A stretch of 64,000 bases of DNA from Gari tellinella. Lineage: Eukaryota > Mollusca > Bivalvia > Cardiida > Psammobiidae. Location of the stretch: the NCBI GenBank assembly GCA_922989275.2, contig OV277863.1:23712001-23776000 (forward strand), in the 5' to 3' direction. The position numbers and the translations under genes are program-made. The notes beneath the pieces were generated by a model. It saw only the letters and a list, made by a program, of their open reading frames with translations. It had not been told where the DNA came from and made no database searches. This document shows positions 10,202-22,029 of the stretch, piece by piece (within the stretch, counting starts at the first letter, position 1; the number at the start of each line of letters is the position of its first letter).

Positions 10202-10239
10202 CGACAAAGTTCTCTGGTTGTTTCGGATAGCCAGTGTAA

Positions 10240-10378
10240 AGCACTGATACATCGGACCTCGGTTTATAAGTCTCGTCCGAAGAACTTGGTCCGGCTGGGG
10301 ATCGAAGTCACGATCCCTGGTACATGTACGAGTGTGCTATAAAAATATAACCTACTGAACCATGTCAGCCGATTGTCT
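10240..10378 (-). mobile_element. tRNA-derived SINE fragment
   Basis: On the minus strand GGGATCGTGACTTCGATCCC resembles a box B segment and CCGGACC follows, as in the SINEs at 16.3 and 60.2 kb. The box A side is degenerate. Confidence 0.5.
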
Positions 10379-10498
10379 GAACTGGAGACATATGGAAATG
10401 TTTTTAAAACAGTTTGGATCCTGATCTGACGCCGCGTTTACGCCTATAGCGGTGTTGCTGTTCTTGCCTTTAGCGGTGAAAAGGCTACTACCCATGTA

Positions 10499-10737
10499 CA
10501 GAAAGACGTTATTCTTTCCCAATAAATACCCTATTATTATTGTTTCAGATGCAATCAGTTTGGAGCCAGATCAGTCACCGGGTAACCCGGCGTCTGATCA
10601 GGCTTCAAACTGTTTGCCACTAAGATTAAACGAAAAAGAGAGAAATTTAAAAATGTTGCGATTCTCTACAGTTTAATGCATTTTGCGTTTGCGTTTCGTA
10701 TCCTTTTTTACGGCAAAGAATAACGCGTTCTCCACTG
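10499..10737. mobile_element. Family A MITE, diverged copy
   Basis: TA flanks both sides. The left end is CAGAAAGACGTTATTC and the right end GAATAACGCGTTCTCCACTG. The central hairpin is intact (CACCGGGTAACCCGGCGTC). Confidence 0.8.
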
Positions 10738-10907
10738 TATAAACTAACGAACTTTAACCTTCAATACATTTAACGATACAAGGAAACGAACCTGAAAATA
10801 TCCGAACTTGTTTGAATCTTTCATTTCCACATTTCCGTACGTTATTAACAACATTAAAGTGCTTTAACATCTGTCGCACCTGTCACGTGACTGAATTATA
10901 GCCACAA

Positions 10908-11142
10908 CATGTGTTAAACCCATTTGTGCCCAGTGGATTCTTCCATGCATATATAATGGATTAGTCTATTTTGTAGCTAAGGGGTGCCTGATCTAATTTT
11001 TCAGTTTCATTTTGTTTTATATTGAAATCCCTATCAGCAAACAGTGTAGACTCTGGTCACATGCCGCATGATGCGGCGTCTGATCAGCATCTACATTGTT
11101 TACCCATGTCCCATATATGGGATCGTGGGGCATAAATGGGTT
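10908..11142. mobile_element. Family J TTAA-type MITE
   Basis: The ends AACCCATTTGTGCCC and GGGGCATAAATGGGTT are inverted. The centre has a hairpin GCCGCATGATGCGGC flanked by GTAGACTCTGG and CAGCATCTACA. Its left half reappears at 22811-22918, immediately upstream of the OTU exon. Confidence 0.65.
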
Positions 11143-11936
11143 CACGAAAAGTCGACGAGTGAAACTATACCTAAAGACACGGACATTCAAAATGCAGAAC
11201 AAATAAATTCCGGGAAACTCCTGTACGATATTGATGTGCATTATTTACAGTAAAATATCTCCATAATGACCACAATTTGAGGTTAAAATTCGGGTTTTAA
11301 TGCAGATGGCCGGTCAAAGCAAGATGAAGGTGAAGCAGACAGCTCCTTCTGTTTCACGTTGATCTGACTTTTAGTGTCACCTCACTCACCTGTCTTTAAT
11401 ATCATCGTTCGGTGTAATATTTAGTGGTGGTTATTGAGGGGTTACTGTACATGTTGTATTTTTCAGCGGGCATAGGTTGTAAACAGCACCAATTCATCTC
11501 ATTTTGATTAAGCGAAATGTTCTCTTTGGCCTGTTTATTTGTGTATAGATGAAACGAGCAATACAAGGTATCATACGTATATACGGTGATATATTACGTA
11601 CTTCAGTAATAGTGATCATCGTAATATCACATTTTACGGACACTCAGCTCTTTCGCAATCTTGTTTATTGGCACCTTACGTCTATAGAGAGATCGACCAT
11701 CCTCGTCATTTGACGTCTATTCAGAGCTTTGCTCGAGCAAAGTTCGCAATCGGTACGTTCCGTCAGTTGAGGAGAATAATCGATCGGTCTACGTTAGAAC
11801 CGATATTAACAGAAAATATCACCGATCTCATTAAAGACGTAGGCTAATTCCTAAAAGCATGCACATTCTGACTTTGGTCGGCATTTCAAAGGAGGTACAA
11901 TAGAATTAAACCTGCCATATCCGATATCCTTCGGTA

Positions 11937-12182
11937 CAGTGGAGAATCTGTTATTCTTTCCCAATAAACGCGTTTACGCTAAAACTATTATTTGCAGTGC
12001 AAACAGTTTGGAGCCAGATCAGACGCCGGGTAACCCGGCGTCTGATCAGGCTACAAACTGTTTGCCACCAAGATAAACAAGAATTATCAGAATTGTCCAA
12101 AAGTTGTTCTTTTCTACGTTTTAGTGCTTTGCGTTTGCGTACGTTTGCGTTTAAACGGGAAAGAATAACAGATTCTCCACTG
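11937..12182. mobile_element. Family A MITE, young full-length copy
   Basis: TA on both sides and perfect CAGTGGAGAATCTG / CAGATTCTCCACTG ends. The central palindrome is intact. It carries the same 60-odd codon open frame as its sister copies, which follows from copy identity rather than showing a gene. Confidence 0.9.
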
Positions 12183-12239
12183 TACCAACTGATGATGTCG
12201 GATAAAGCAGTGTGCCGGTTAAAGCAGGGTTTAGATATA

Positions 12240-12417
12240 CAGCCGAACTTTGATATTCCATACTAGTTTAAGTGGAACATACCCGTATTTCAAAGTTAAA
12301 ACGCTGTTTTGCCACGTTTTGACATGTTCCATGTAGGCGAACTAGATATATAGACATTCATCAAAAGAAAAACGGGTTAGTTCGGTTTAAACATGTCGAG
12401 ATAGCAAAGTTCGACAG
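12240..12417. mobile_element. Family F mariner-type MITE, copy 2
   Basis: TA flanks CAGCCGAACTTTGATATTCC and GATAGCAAAGTTCGACAG. The interior keeps CGTATTTCAAAGTTAAAACG. Confidence 0.65.
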
Positions 12418-13145
12418 TAAGATTTGACCTTTGGGTCCGAAAATCATTGTCAGATAAAGCAGGTTTCCGAATTAACCGACTGTCGAATAAGTCAGGTTAT
12501 ATGATTATGTACTGTATATGGACAATGTTCAAGCGAACTTATTCACTCCTTAAATTCAAATAGACAATTTTATTTAGACTAGTAATGGTTGCTTCTACAA
12601 TTTGTTCCAAAATGACAAATAGTACAGACTCTAAACAAAGTGCTCCTTTAGGAGCCCCCTGCCATATTATGTGTTGTCTTTCAGGGACTTACACACATAT
12701 TGAAATCCTAAGGTCTATTGGGTGGATGTTTGATAGGTATCCGGATGTTTCGTCAGGGTTTTTCTGACTGGGCTAACACTGTTTGCACATGATCTAACTT
12801 GGTTCCCGCTCTGCAAGAGTAAAAGGTTTCGATGTAGTTTCCTACGATGACCAGGTAGATAGGAATGTGAAAACTGTTTCCAAAGGAGAGAAGCTCTAAA
12901 CAGAATCAATTCTCTATCATACTGGGAGATCTACCATCAATAAATATATATATACATATATCAGCTAATTGATCCATGGCATTGTACAAAGTGACAATGT
13001 CCCGCAGCTGTCGAACTGATTCTAATCCATATGGCCGTGTATGGCAAAAGATAACAGTTTTATTTTGGTTGTTGTCAGATATCTGAATCATTGCATTGAT
13101 AAACACATTTTATTAAGAATAAAAGTACAGATACCTAGTACATAA
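12418..13145. other. Stretch without supported gene
   Basis: A possible C-type hairpin trace (GTGCTCCTTTAGGAGCCCC, near 12639) is the only structure seen. Short open frames here lack any family signature. Confidence 0.4.
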
Positions 13146-13342
13146 AGCAAACAGGCGTTAATATTTCCTGTTTAAGCGCAATTAAACGCAAACGCAGAAC
13201 ACTTCAATAAAATGCAGTTAGAAAGACGTTGACTATCTATTATAATCTGTGAATCAAACGTTTTGAAGCCTGATCAGACGCCAGGTAAAATTTATTTAGC
13301 ATACACGCGTTAATTGTGAAAAAAGTCTTCACCATTGTATAT
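13146..13342. mobile_element. Family A MITE, decayed reversed copy
   Basis: AATTAAACGCAAACGCAGAAC, then AAGCCTGATCAGACGCCAGG, then TTTAGCATACACGCGTTAAT follow the family A order in reverse. One half of the central palindrome is missing. Confidence 0.55.
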
Positions 13343-13575
13343 CCTTAGCAAGCCTGACCGATTTTGTACACATAACACAGACACTACCGGACTAGTTTGG
13401 AGCTCATTTTCTGAATAAACACTACACTCTGACATCTCAAAACTACTCTGACGTGTCAAAACGAAACTGAAAGTGACAGTCTATTTTAGAGGCGCTATAT
13501 TTAAATCGCGTTCACGCAATGCGCGAATTAGTTTTTAAAAAAGAAGAAAAAAAGGATCTTGAGCTTAGTTTGAGC

Positions 13576-13917
13576 TCAGACTGAGCTTTGTGAGCTTTGT
13601 GAGCTTTGTGTTGACATGTCAGTGTTACTGAAATCCAGCATGAGTGCTATTATAACGGGTTTTGACAAAAAAGGTCGCGTACATTTTAAACCGAAAGTAG
13701 AAAGATGGGCCGTTTCGGCCCCTCTGGTATTCGCATTTTTCCAATCTTGCAAATGTGTGTCTTGATCCATTTTCGATGCTGCCTGAATGTGACACATTTT
13801 GCAGTAGACCATTGATATTCTAGAAATAGGGAGTGCCGAACCTGGCCTTTCAGAAAAGTCTTCCAACGCGATGTGCGAATCATAACTTTTCATTCTACGG
13901 AAGCCAAAATGTGCCAT
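13576..13917 (-). CDS. Candidate exon, 113 codons, degenerate U1-type zinc-finger-like segment
   Basis: From an ATG at 13917 a 113-residue frame runs to a TGA. Its codon use looks protein-like rather than random. Near residues 37-58 a YCKMCHIQAASK stretch followed by THLQDWKN resembles the spacing of a U1/matrin-type C2H2 finger, but the second zinc-binding histidine is not where it should be. The C-terminus is a short repeat of Ser-Ser-Gln (STQSSQSSQSSV). An alternative start for an exon is an acceptor-like TTTTGGCTTCCGTAG on the minus strand. No neighbours support a complete gene. It could be a small gene, a terminal exon or chance. Confidence 0.35.
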   Translation of the reverse strand: MAHFGFRRMKSYDSHIALEDFSERPGSALPISRISMVYCKMCHIQAASKMDQDTHLQDWKNANTRGAETAHLSTFGLKCTRPFLSKPVIIALMLDFSNTDMSTQSSQSSQSSV

Positions 13918-13926
13918 AAACGTCAA

Positions 13927-14398
13927 AACGTTTTAATACGTTATGGGCGTGGAAAGGATATCTCGTATTGTATGACAATGCAGTAGTTCTTTGTTAATTA
14001 TACGGACAAAGAATACAATTATAGATTTTAAAAGAGACTGTCTCTTATGAGTGTGTCATACATTGTCGAAACCGCTTAATATGTATCATAGGCATTGGAG
14101 TACATTGTCTCTTCTGTTTATGGCTTGAACTATAAACATGTATTTGCACATTTTTATGAACATTATGCTAATTTTCAAACAGAGTTTGTGAATGCTAAAT
14201 TCTATGAGTGTTTATTATCAGCCATGAAAGAAACGAGTCTTACTCTTAAACAACCTTTTATCATTTAATTTTAAGAAGCAAGTATTTGTACTTACAGTGT
14301 ATTTTAACATCGACATTATTACATGTAACTAGCATAAAATGTGCAGCTCGTACATGCTCTGAAGTCTTTATTATAGGTCAATAACATATGAAACAAAG
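13927..14398. other. AT-rich stretch, nothing recognised
   Basis: No open frame, palindrome or dispersed repeat was identified here. Confidence 0.4.
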
Positions 14399-14400
14399 TA

Positions 14401-14577
14401 CAGCAAAACCTCTCTATTACGACCACTAAATTGTCTTATAATATAGTTAGCAGGTGTTTAAGGCAGGTGACTGTTTGAAGCAAGGTGAAGGCTCATCATG
14501 CTTTGAGCCGTCACCTGTATTTTATGAAATCAATTAGCCCTGCATGTTTCTTTGGTCGAAATAGAGAGGTTTAACTG
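14401..14577. mobile_element. Family E MITE, copy 2
   Basis: TA flanks CAGCAAAACCTCTCTATTAC and AATAGAGAGGTTTAACTG. The inner hairpin is shortened relative to the copies at 34.3 and 40.6 kb. Confidence 0.75.
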
Positions 14578-14648
14578 TATATAAACCTCTACTCAGCTGC
14601 ATTATAATAAAGAAGCCTGGAAATCTCTAAAGAAATGGTTTAGTTTCT

Positions 14649-14898
14649 TTAACTCTTTCCTCCCTGAAACTTTAAATGGACAATTCCAGTTTCGATTTTT
14701 GTCTGGTCCATTTTTGGCTTTTAAGAGTTGTTTTTGTCAATTTTGGCATTACTGACAAACAGTGAAGACCCTGATCAGAGGGCTCCTTTCGGAGCCCTCT
14801 GATCTGGGCCTTCACTGTTTGCACAGGACAACTGTACTATTCACATCTACACTGTTTGAAAAGACGCCTATATGCGGGACTAGGGTTCAAATGGTTAA
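14649..14898. mobile_element. Family C TTAA MITE, full copy
   Basis: TTAA lies at both ends. The centre is a hairpin, AAACAGTGAAGACCCTGATC then GAGGGCTCCTTTCGGAGCCC, mirrored to GGCCTTCACTGTTTG. A second, right-hand-complete copy is at 58.1 kb with very high identity. Confidence 0.75.
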
Positions 14899-15209
14899 CT
14901 TGACATTGGATGATCATTGTACTATGTTTGTTTACTGTAAAATGTTCAGTGCTCCCTCTCTACAATAACACAATGAAAGACGAAGATTGTGTTTGTTGTT
15001 CGGAGGGTTGTTCTTACCATTACAGCTCTTCACGTGAATGTTTTGTTTGATTTTTTCATGTATTGTCATTAATAATTTGTACTTTATATGGCGTGAAGCA
15101 AAGTACTTTGCTTAAAGCTGAAATAAAGAATTTGAGCTTGTGTTGTTCGGAGGGTTGTTATGTTATAGGGAGGACAACTTAATACCCTTAGAGGGCTGAG
15201 CATGACATG

Positions 15210-15370
15210 GCTTAAATTTGCAAACAGTTGAAACCAGATTAGACGCCGCGTGACTGTTTGTCACTCGTCTAAGTATTTATTTTGTCAAATTTCCAATACG
15301 TTACTTGGAGAAAAAACAGCAAACGACAATTTTAAGCAGACGATATTGCAGCAGCGAAATCGTTAGACAT
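15210..15370. mobile_element. Family D MITE remnant
   Basis: GCAAACAGTTGAAACCAGATT is followed by GACGCCGCGTGACTG with the second hairpin arm deleted. The tail keeps the AGCAGACGA phrase of family D. Confidence 0.45.
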
Positions 15371-15535
15371 AACTATCTTGTTTTGAGAACAGCTGCAAGT
15401 AGTGTTGTAGGGACGCACTAGTTGTTCAGGGACCATTGTAGGGAGGGAGCACTGTATATATTTTATAGTAGTTATCCAAATTATCAATAAGAGTTGTTGA
15501 AACTAAGACTAATACAGAAATACAGAACGTTCCTC

Positions 15536-15858
15536 TTAAAGACATTTCTGACCTACTTTAGGTGGTAACACCAAACCAGGTATAAAAGCATGCAGCACTG
15601 TGCAAGTTGTGCAGTAACTGTTATCTCGTCTAGGGATATACTCATCGAAGCGTCTCATGTGAGACCCGTATCTTGAATTTGTTAGTTTGGTTAGAAAACC
15701 CCATTGAAAAAATCCTTGAGTGTGAGTATATCAGGGCCTCTTTAGACAACTTGAGATTAGTGACCTTGGCTAAGCACACTTTACTCCTGCTTTTCCTGTA
15801 TTTTCACGCCTAGTGAGAACAATGGGGGTCCATCAAAGGACTGAGGAAATGTCCTTAA
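15536..15858. mobile_element. Family I TTAA element, copy 2 (tandem left)
   Basis: It starts TTAAAGACATTTCTGACC and ends GGAAATGTCC-TTAA. Its right TTAA is at the same time the left TTAA of the next copy. Confidence 0.75.
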
Positions 15859-16177
15859 AACATTGCTTGACCTAGCTAGGGTGGTGACACCTAGCCCCGT
15901 AGAATGTTTTAGTCAAAGTGTGCAGCATACTTTTAACAGTACGTATGTCTAGGCAAAGAATTAGTCAGGCGTTTAATGTGAGGCCCGTACCTAATATTTG
16001 ATAGTTTGGTTAGTAAACCCCATTGAAAAAACCCTTGACTGTGAGTAAGTCAGGGCCCCTATAGACAACTTGAGATTGCTGACATTGGCTAAACACAAGT
16101 TTCAAGTGCACAATTGGTGTCACGCCTAGTGAGAACATTGGGGTGAATCGATGAATGGACTGTGGTAATGTCTTTAA
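15855..16177. mobile_element. Family I TTAA element, copy 3 (tandem right)
   Basis: It follows copy 2 head to tail, sharing one TTAA, and ends GTAATGTCT-TTAA. Both are about 320 bp and aligned throughout, but clearly diverged from one another. Confidence 0.75.
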
Positions 16178-16247
16178 GGGCTTTCTGTATAAATTGGTCA
16201 GTATTGCCATAGTTCAGGTATCACCTTTATGTAATATAGCTTAAAAA

Positions 16248-16585
16248 GTAAAGTACCAGTTAAAGTCTACTTTCAGTCCAAATGACCGCTCAGCCGACTA
16301 TACATTTACTCCCTGATCATTGAGCCATCTTGCCTACAATATTGAGCACTGCTAACATATGGCACTAAAGCAGCCGCAGTACCGGCTCAGACCCTCACAG
16401 GTACCCATTTTAACCCCTGGGTGGAGAGGAGCAACTCGCGGTAATGTCTTTCTCAAGGACATTCCTGTACATCATCAGGGATGCGGAAAAAATCCCCTAA
16501 TCAGAACGCTGGTCCGGCGGGGATCGAACTCACGACCCCTGGTACCGTAGTCCAACAGTGTTACCACTGGACTACTACCGCCGGT
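16248..16585 (-). mobile_element. tRNA-derived SINE, copy 1
   Basis: On the minus strand the head reads like a tRNA: TAGTCCAGTGGTAACAC fits box A and GAGTTCGATCCCC fits box B. About 260 bp of tRNA-unrelated body follow, ending GGTCATTTGGACTGAAAGTAG. A second copy at 60.2 kb shares the full length and has clear target-site duplications. It is mobilised RNA polymerase III-type DNA, not a functional tRNA gene. Confidence 0.8.
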
Positions 16586-16589
16586 AGAG

Positions 16590-17524
16590 CGACTGTGTAA
16601 GCCTATTTCTGCCGATCGTTACCTGACTGGTATTTGCAAATAGTCTTGAACCAGCGTAATACAAATACAAATACAAAGCATTTATATAGCGCAAACGTGT
16701 ATAAAATATTCGGTTGCGCTGTACAATATCAGAAAAGAAAAAAAATCACATAAAACATTCACAAACTTCTAAATAATCTAGCAATAATGTTAAAGACATG
16801 TACTACTACAAATACATTCATATTATACAAATGATTTTAAAGAAATTGTAGACGCCGCGTAACGGATCTGATCTGGATCTAAAATGTTTGCTACTCGTTT
16901 TTAAGTTTCTTTAACAAAAAACATTTAAGAGAATACTTTTGGCAGACGACAATTCCAAAGCATACAAGACAGTATGACAAGGCAAGGGTTAAAACAGTTT
17001 TTAATGTATTCTATACAAAAGGAGAAATGGAGATTGTTCACCACGAAGATCTAGTACATGTACACTAGATGCGTGTACGGTTCACGCCCTTCAACAACGA
17101 ACATAACATGTACATCTATGAATATCTAGTGACAATTCAGTAACTTCTATTACATCTCTAACCATGTGCATTCTTGCCTATAAAAATAAACAAAATGAGT
17201 TACCCTACTATACGTAAAGCCCAATGACATGTCCATAGCGGCATATACACGTATACAATACTTAGTTCATGTAGTTTGTAGTAAATCAAAATAAAGACAA
17301 CATTTGTATTAAGAGACCATCCACGTTATAGGATTTAACTCATTCGCCCCTGAAACTGACACTTTACTTTACATTAAATTTCCTATTCAATGCTATTTAT
17401 GCCAATTTATAGATATTTATATACAATGCAAAATGACAAACAGTGTAGACACTGATTTGAGAGCTCTGTTACACTGTTCAACTTTGTATAGGATAATGTA
17501 CTTTTTACAGGTACATTGTTTGTA
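16590..17524. other. Mixed stretch: dispersed repeat and D-type remnant
   Basis: About 16655-16745 has CATTTATATAGCGCAAACG, similar to CCGATTTATATAGCGCTC at 28.1 kb. About 16855-16990 keeps a GACGCCGCGTAACG hairpin fragment and the CAGACGACAATTC tail of family D. About 17335-17480 is a partial family C copy. No gene is seen. Confidence 0.45.
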
Positions 17525-17770
17525 CAGTGGAGAATCTGTTATTCTTTCCCAATAAACGCGTTTACGCTAAAACTATTATTTGCAGTGCAAACAGTTTGGA
17601 GCCAGATCAGACGCCGGGTAACCCGGCGTCTGATCAGGCTCCAAACTGTTTGCCACCAAGATAAACAAGAATTATCAGAATTGTCCAAAAGTTGTTCTTT
17701 TCTACGTTTTAGTGCTTTGCGTTTGCGTACGTTTGCGTTTAAACGGGAAAGAATAACAGATTCTCCACTG
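17525..17770. mobile_element. Family A MITE, young full-length copy
   Basis: TA on both sides, perfect terminal repeats and an intact central palindrome. Nearly identical to the copy at 11.9 kb. Confidence 0.9.
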
Positions 17771-18225
17771 TAAATAATAATAACGAGTATATATACTCGT
17801 CGCTATGCGTTTATTCATCTGACATTTACAGTTATTAGTAATAACTTAAAGGCGGGTATTTGCTTAACACAGTAAAATCAACTAGACTTTATTTAGCAAC
17901 CATACATTAGCAGTATTTAAGCCAGGCTGTAGCTTAATGCAAAATTAGAAATAACCAAGAGACATGGTATGAAGGACAGTTGCCAGTTTAATGCAATGTA
18001 TATAGATAATCGTAAGACAGGTGATGCTTAATGAAGGGGAAAACTAATGCAGAAAATACTTAAGAAGCTTTCTACTTTTTGTCCTTCTTTAAGCAACCCC
18101 ACAAGGCTAAGATACAAACATCTTTATTTAATAATCGCTTCTCAAAGTTTAAGTAGAACATATATATCTCGATTAAGTCTCTGTTACTTGTACTTCTACA
18201 TTTAATTTCATTCTTTCAAAATTGC

Positions 18226-18521
18226 TTAAAGACTTTTCCTCAGCCCATTGAGGGACCACCAGCCCATTGTTCTGGAGGTGTCAATGTAACTGTCAATCAC
18301 GTGCAGCACAATCTCAGTTACCTGGTGAGGTCCAGATTATACTCATGCTCTAGTGGTTTGCAATGGCTATTTCTAACCAAACTATCAAAATAAAGGTCGG
18401 GTTTCACATGAGAAGCTTTAGAGGTTCTTTGCTAATGACATGTTCATAAGACCCATGCTTTTTGCAAGGAAATTGTCTGGCAAGGTGTTATGATCAAAAG
18501 GTCGTCAGGAGATGTCTTTAA
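18226..18521. mobile_element. Family I TTAA element, copy 4 (reversed)
   Basis: TTAA flanks AGACTTTTCCTCAGCCC and GTCGTCAGGAGATGTCT. Its right TTAA abuts a 5'-truncated family F copy. Confidence 0.7.
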
Positions 18522-18669
18522 GTCGAACATATCCGCATGTCAAAGTTAAAACGTGATTCAGTCGCATTTTGACGTTAAAATATGGTTATGCTCGACTTAG
18601 TCACGTTTTTAACTTTGAAATACAGATGTGTACCACTTAAAGCTAGTACGAGATATTAAAGTTTGACTG
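18522..18669. mobile_element. Family F MITE, truncated copy
   Basis: GTCGAACATATCCGCATGTC and AACGTGATTCAGTCGCATTT match the middle of family F. The right end GATATTAAAGTTTGACTG is followed by TA. The left terminal repeat is missing at the family I junction. Confidence 0.6.
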
Positions 18670-19141
18670 TACTTCGAAATCATATAACTTTAAGGAAGCC
18701 AAGAAATGTATTTACCTTTGTATATATAACATATCACTGTATACCTTTAAATAAATTCACTTTTTTATAGTCTCAACTAGCACTAAACTAATCATACACA
18801 ATTCAATGTGTTTGTTTTTGCACATGACCGGTTAGGATCCACACTATTTCCATGTTTACGTGGGCATATATATAACACTCGTGACAGAAAAAACAGCTTT
18901 AACCTCCCTCAGCGTATTGTCAGAACACACTTGATAGGCAACCTTACAGGCTCAACCAACCGTATCCAAGTGCAGATCTATGTCTGGCCAAACAAAACAA
19001 CTTAGCACACAGCCAGGCTGAATATACGGTCGTATAAGGAGCTTCCAAGCTGTGGTGTTAAACTAATCTAATTAAGCATGGTGGCTAATGAACAGGAATG
19101 ACATTGGCAAACAGTGTAGACCCTGGTGAGATGTCGTGTTA

Positions 19142-19387
19142 CAGTGGAGAAAACGTTATTCTTTCCCAATAAACGCGTTTACGCTAAAACTATTATATTC
19201 GCTGCAAACAGTTTGGAGCCAGATCAGACGCCGGGTAACCCGGCGTCTGATCAGGCTCCAAACTGTTTGCCACCAAGATAAGGATGAATGATCAGAATTG
19301 TCAAAAAGTTGTACTTTTCTACGTTTAAGTGTTTTGCGTTTGCGTACGTTTGCGTTTAAACGGGAAAGAATAACAGATTCTCCACTG
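19142..19387. mobile_element. Family A MITE, young full-length copy
   Basis: TA on both sides. The left end carries a GAAAACGTTATTC variant and the right a perfect CAGATTCTCCACTG. The central palindrome is intact. It interrupts what looks like a family C fragment (AAACAGTGTAGACCCTGG, just before 19130). Confidence 0.9.
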
Positions 19388-19718
19388 TACGGGCAAAAAC
19401 TGCAAGTCTTTAGGTCGACCTGGTATATCTACACAAATAATGAAATCTTCCAACAAACAAATATACATATGGAGAATTTCGGAGTAGAAAATAAAGAGAT
19501 ATGACCATACCGATAGAAATGTTGCTAAAGGGGCGTCAAACCTAATATCGACCAACCAACTATACCCCGCCTATCTACGATCGCTTCATTAACATTCCGT
19601 AGGTCACCGGCCGCTTGATGGGGAAAGCGTTGCGTACAGTCCTGCTCACACTATTTAACCTACATATTGCAATAAACTCACCCTAGATGCAACTTGTTTG
19701 TCCATGCAGCAGAACATA

Positions 19719-19964
19719 CAGTGGAGAATCTGTTATTCTTTCCCGATAAACGCGTTTACGCTAAAACTATTTTTTCTTTTACAAACAGTTTGGAGCCAGA
19801 TCAGACGCCGGGTAAACCGGCGTCTGATCAGGCTCCAAACTGTTTGCCACCAAGATAAACATGAACTATCAGAATTGTCCAAAAGTTGTTCTTTTCTATG
19901 TTTTAGCGCTTTGCGTTTGCGTACGTTTGCGTTTAAACGGGAAATAATAACAGATTCTCCACTG
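19719..19964. mobile_element. Family A MITE, young full-length copy
   Basis: TA on both sides. The hairpin loop has a single change (GGGTAAACCGGC). Otherwise it matches the other young copies. Confidence 0.9.
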
Positions 19965-20389
19965 TAACTGTGTAGTCTAATGAGATGTCGAGGAATGCGG
20001 AGTCTCATGAGGTTCTCAACTGTTTACCAATATCCTCTTTAGATGACACTATATAGGATACAATGGTACACGGTCATTGTAACTAAAGGTTTTACGAAAA
20101 ACAGCGAAGGAAAATAGTTTCTGATCTAAGTCTACAGTGCTCCACGCTGGGCTTGATCTCAGTGTTTCAGACAGAGAAAGAGAGCACTAAATCAGGCAGG
20201 CTCGTCTTTTGGGGGCGTTTTGGCTCATCTGAGCACATTTGTTCTCAAACTTGTTTAGATAATATGACCATACGTTGTCAGATGAGTTCGATTATGATTG
20301 ATGGATGGATGGATGAGTTGGGTTTTACGGCACTGCGACACAAAATAGGTCATATAGCGCCGATGATTGATGAGGGGTGATGAGATTAT

Positions 20390-21440
20390 GATTGAAAGAG
20401 GGCCAAAAAGTCAAGAGCTATATGCCCTTGGTATGTGTTTAACAATATAATAACTACAGTTTTCAGTAGAATTAGATACTACTTGCACACAATGATAAGC
20501 ATAAGTTTGTGAACTCGTGCAATTATTAGTGAAATCGTATCATTGTGTCAAATGTTTTCTGCCCTTGATGTACTTACACATGATAGAAAACGCTTTATTT
20601 CAGTCAGTGTTTAGTGTCTATAATTTAAATGGGTTTTGATAATACTTTGTAAAACTATATATGGCTATAAGTTCTAGAATAAGATCAATTATGGTCGAAA
20701 GCAGGCCAATTGATCAAGAGTTGTCTGCCCTCGGTGTTTTGAAAAAGTCGTATTTACATGTAACAGTGTTAACACTATAATTGCACGCACAATTTATAAG
20801 TACACAATTGTGAAGGAATGCGATTATTTTTTAAATCAGATCTTTGGGTGAAGAGTTATCTGCTCATGATGTACTTAGATATGTTGGAAAAGTATTGTTT
20901 CGGCTTAGTTTCTACAAAGAACGGATATTGATAAAACGTTTTAAAACCATATTGGTTATAAGTCCTCGCAATCGGACTAATTGGTTATCTGCCCTTGATG
21001 TGTTGAAAATGTCATATTTAAATGTACTTACACTCTAGCAACTACAGTTTGGTTCGACTTTGATTATACTCGCACACAGTGCATGCTATATGTACATGTA
21101 AATGTGTTTGAAGGAATACGCCTACTGTTGAAATATGATAATAGGTCAATACTCAATAGTTAGTTTGATTTTGATAAAACTCTGTAACACTATATATGGC
21201 TACATGTATACGTGCTCGAACGAGTTTGAGTATGTTTGCAATAGGGCCAATTTTTCAAACCGTATCTGCCCTTGATTGGTGGAAATTATCATATTTAACA
21301 GTGTTACTCAACTGCAGTTTAAAATTCAATGTATATGAGTTCAAGCTCTTAAATCAAATAAAATTTGGGTAAAATCAGACCATTGTGTTCAGAGTTGCCC
21401 ATTCAGATTTTGTGTTAAACATCATAATGGTTTGCCCGTT
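20390..21440. repeat. Tandem repeat array, about 145-150-bp units
   Basis: The phrase CTGCCCTTGATGT or a close variant recurs near 20402, 20558, 20725, 20865, 20990, 21265 and 21390. Each unit carries an AAGAGTTATCTGCCC-type stretch and an AATGCGATTATT-type stretch. Unit identity is moderate. A reversed fragment of the same repeat lies at 62390-62660 (CATCAAGGGCATATAACTC). Confidence 0.65.
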
Positions 21441-21504
21441 CATTGTAATGCTGGATCTGTCCCTGGTATGGGTAACATACTATATTTGCCAACGTATAGC
21501 CCGT

Positions 21505-22020
21505 TTACTCATCCACCTCGGAAACTTCAAACTAACGATTTCAAACTAAGTGTAGTCCACTTTTAAATATTTAGGGTTGGTCTATACAAAATATTGCAAA
21601 ATGATAAACAGTGTCTCACCTGACCAGTGGCTCATGTAGGAACCCTGTGATCAGGGTTTGCACTGTTTGCATAGAGCAATTGTACACTCCAGATTTGTAT
21701 CAGTCGGGTATTCTCGTCTCTAAACGTCTCTAGCGTCAATGAGTTAACTAATTCAACACCACGGACTTGTTTAATATACACTCGTTATATTTGCAAATAG
21801 CGTGAACCTAATTCAGAGGGTATCTATAGGAGCCACTAATCAGGGGCTATACTGTTCATCGTTGTAGGGTCTGTATTGTTTGCTAATGTAGAGCAGTATT
21901 TGTTAAACTACCCAGAATTCGAAATAAACTAATTCACTTTTGGTAAAAAAAAAATGATCCACAAGGGAAACTAATTACCCACAAGAGTTACTTAGTGTTG
22001 AAAGAGTTAACCGAAGACTA
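21505..22020. mobile_element. Two degenerate C-type TTAA MITEs
   Basis: About 21505-21745 has AAACAGTGTCTCACCTGACC and CAGGGTTTGCACTGTTTGC. About 21780-22012 has GAACCTAATTCAGAGGGT and CCACTAATCAGGGG, and ends GTGTTGAAAGAGTTAA, matching the element at 31.4 kb in reverse. Confidence 0.5.
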
Positions 22021-22029
22021 GTTGATGTA

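Noticed and set aside
20240..20330. GATGGATGGATGGATG microsatellite as a functional element
   Set aside because: It is a simple repeat next to a dispersed repeat tail. Nothing more can be claimed.
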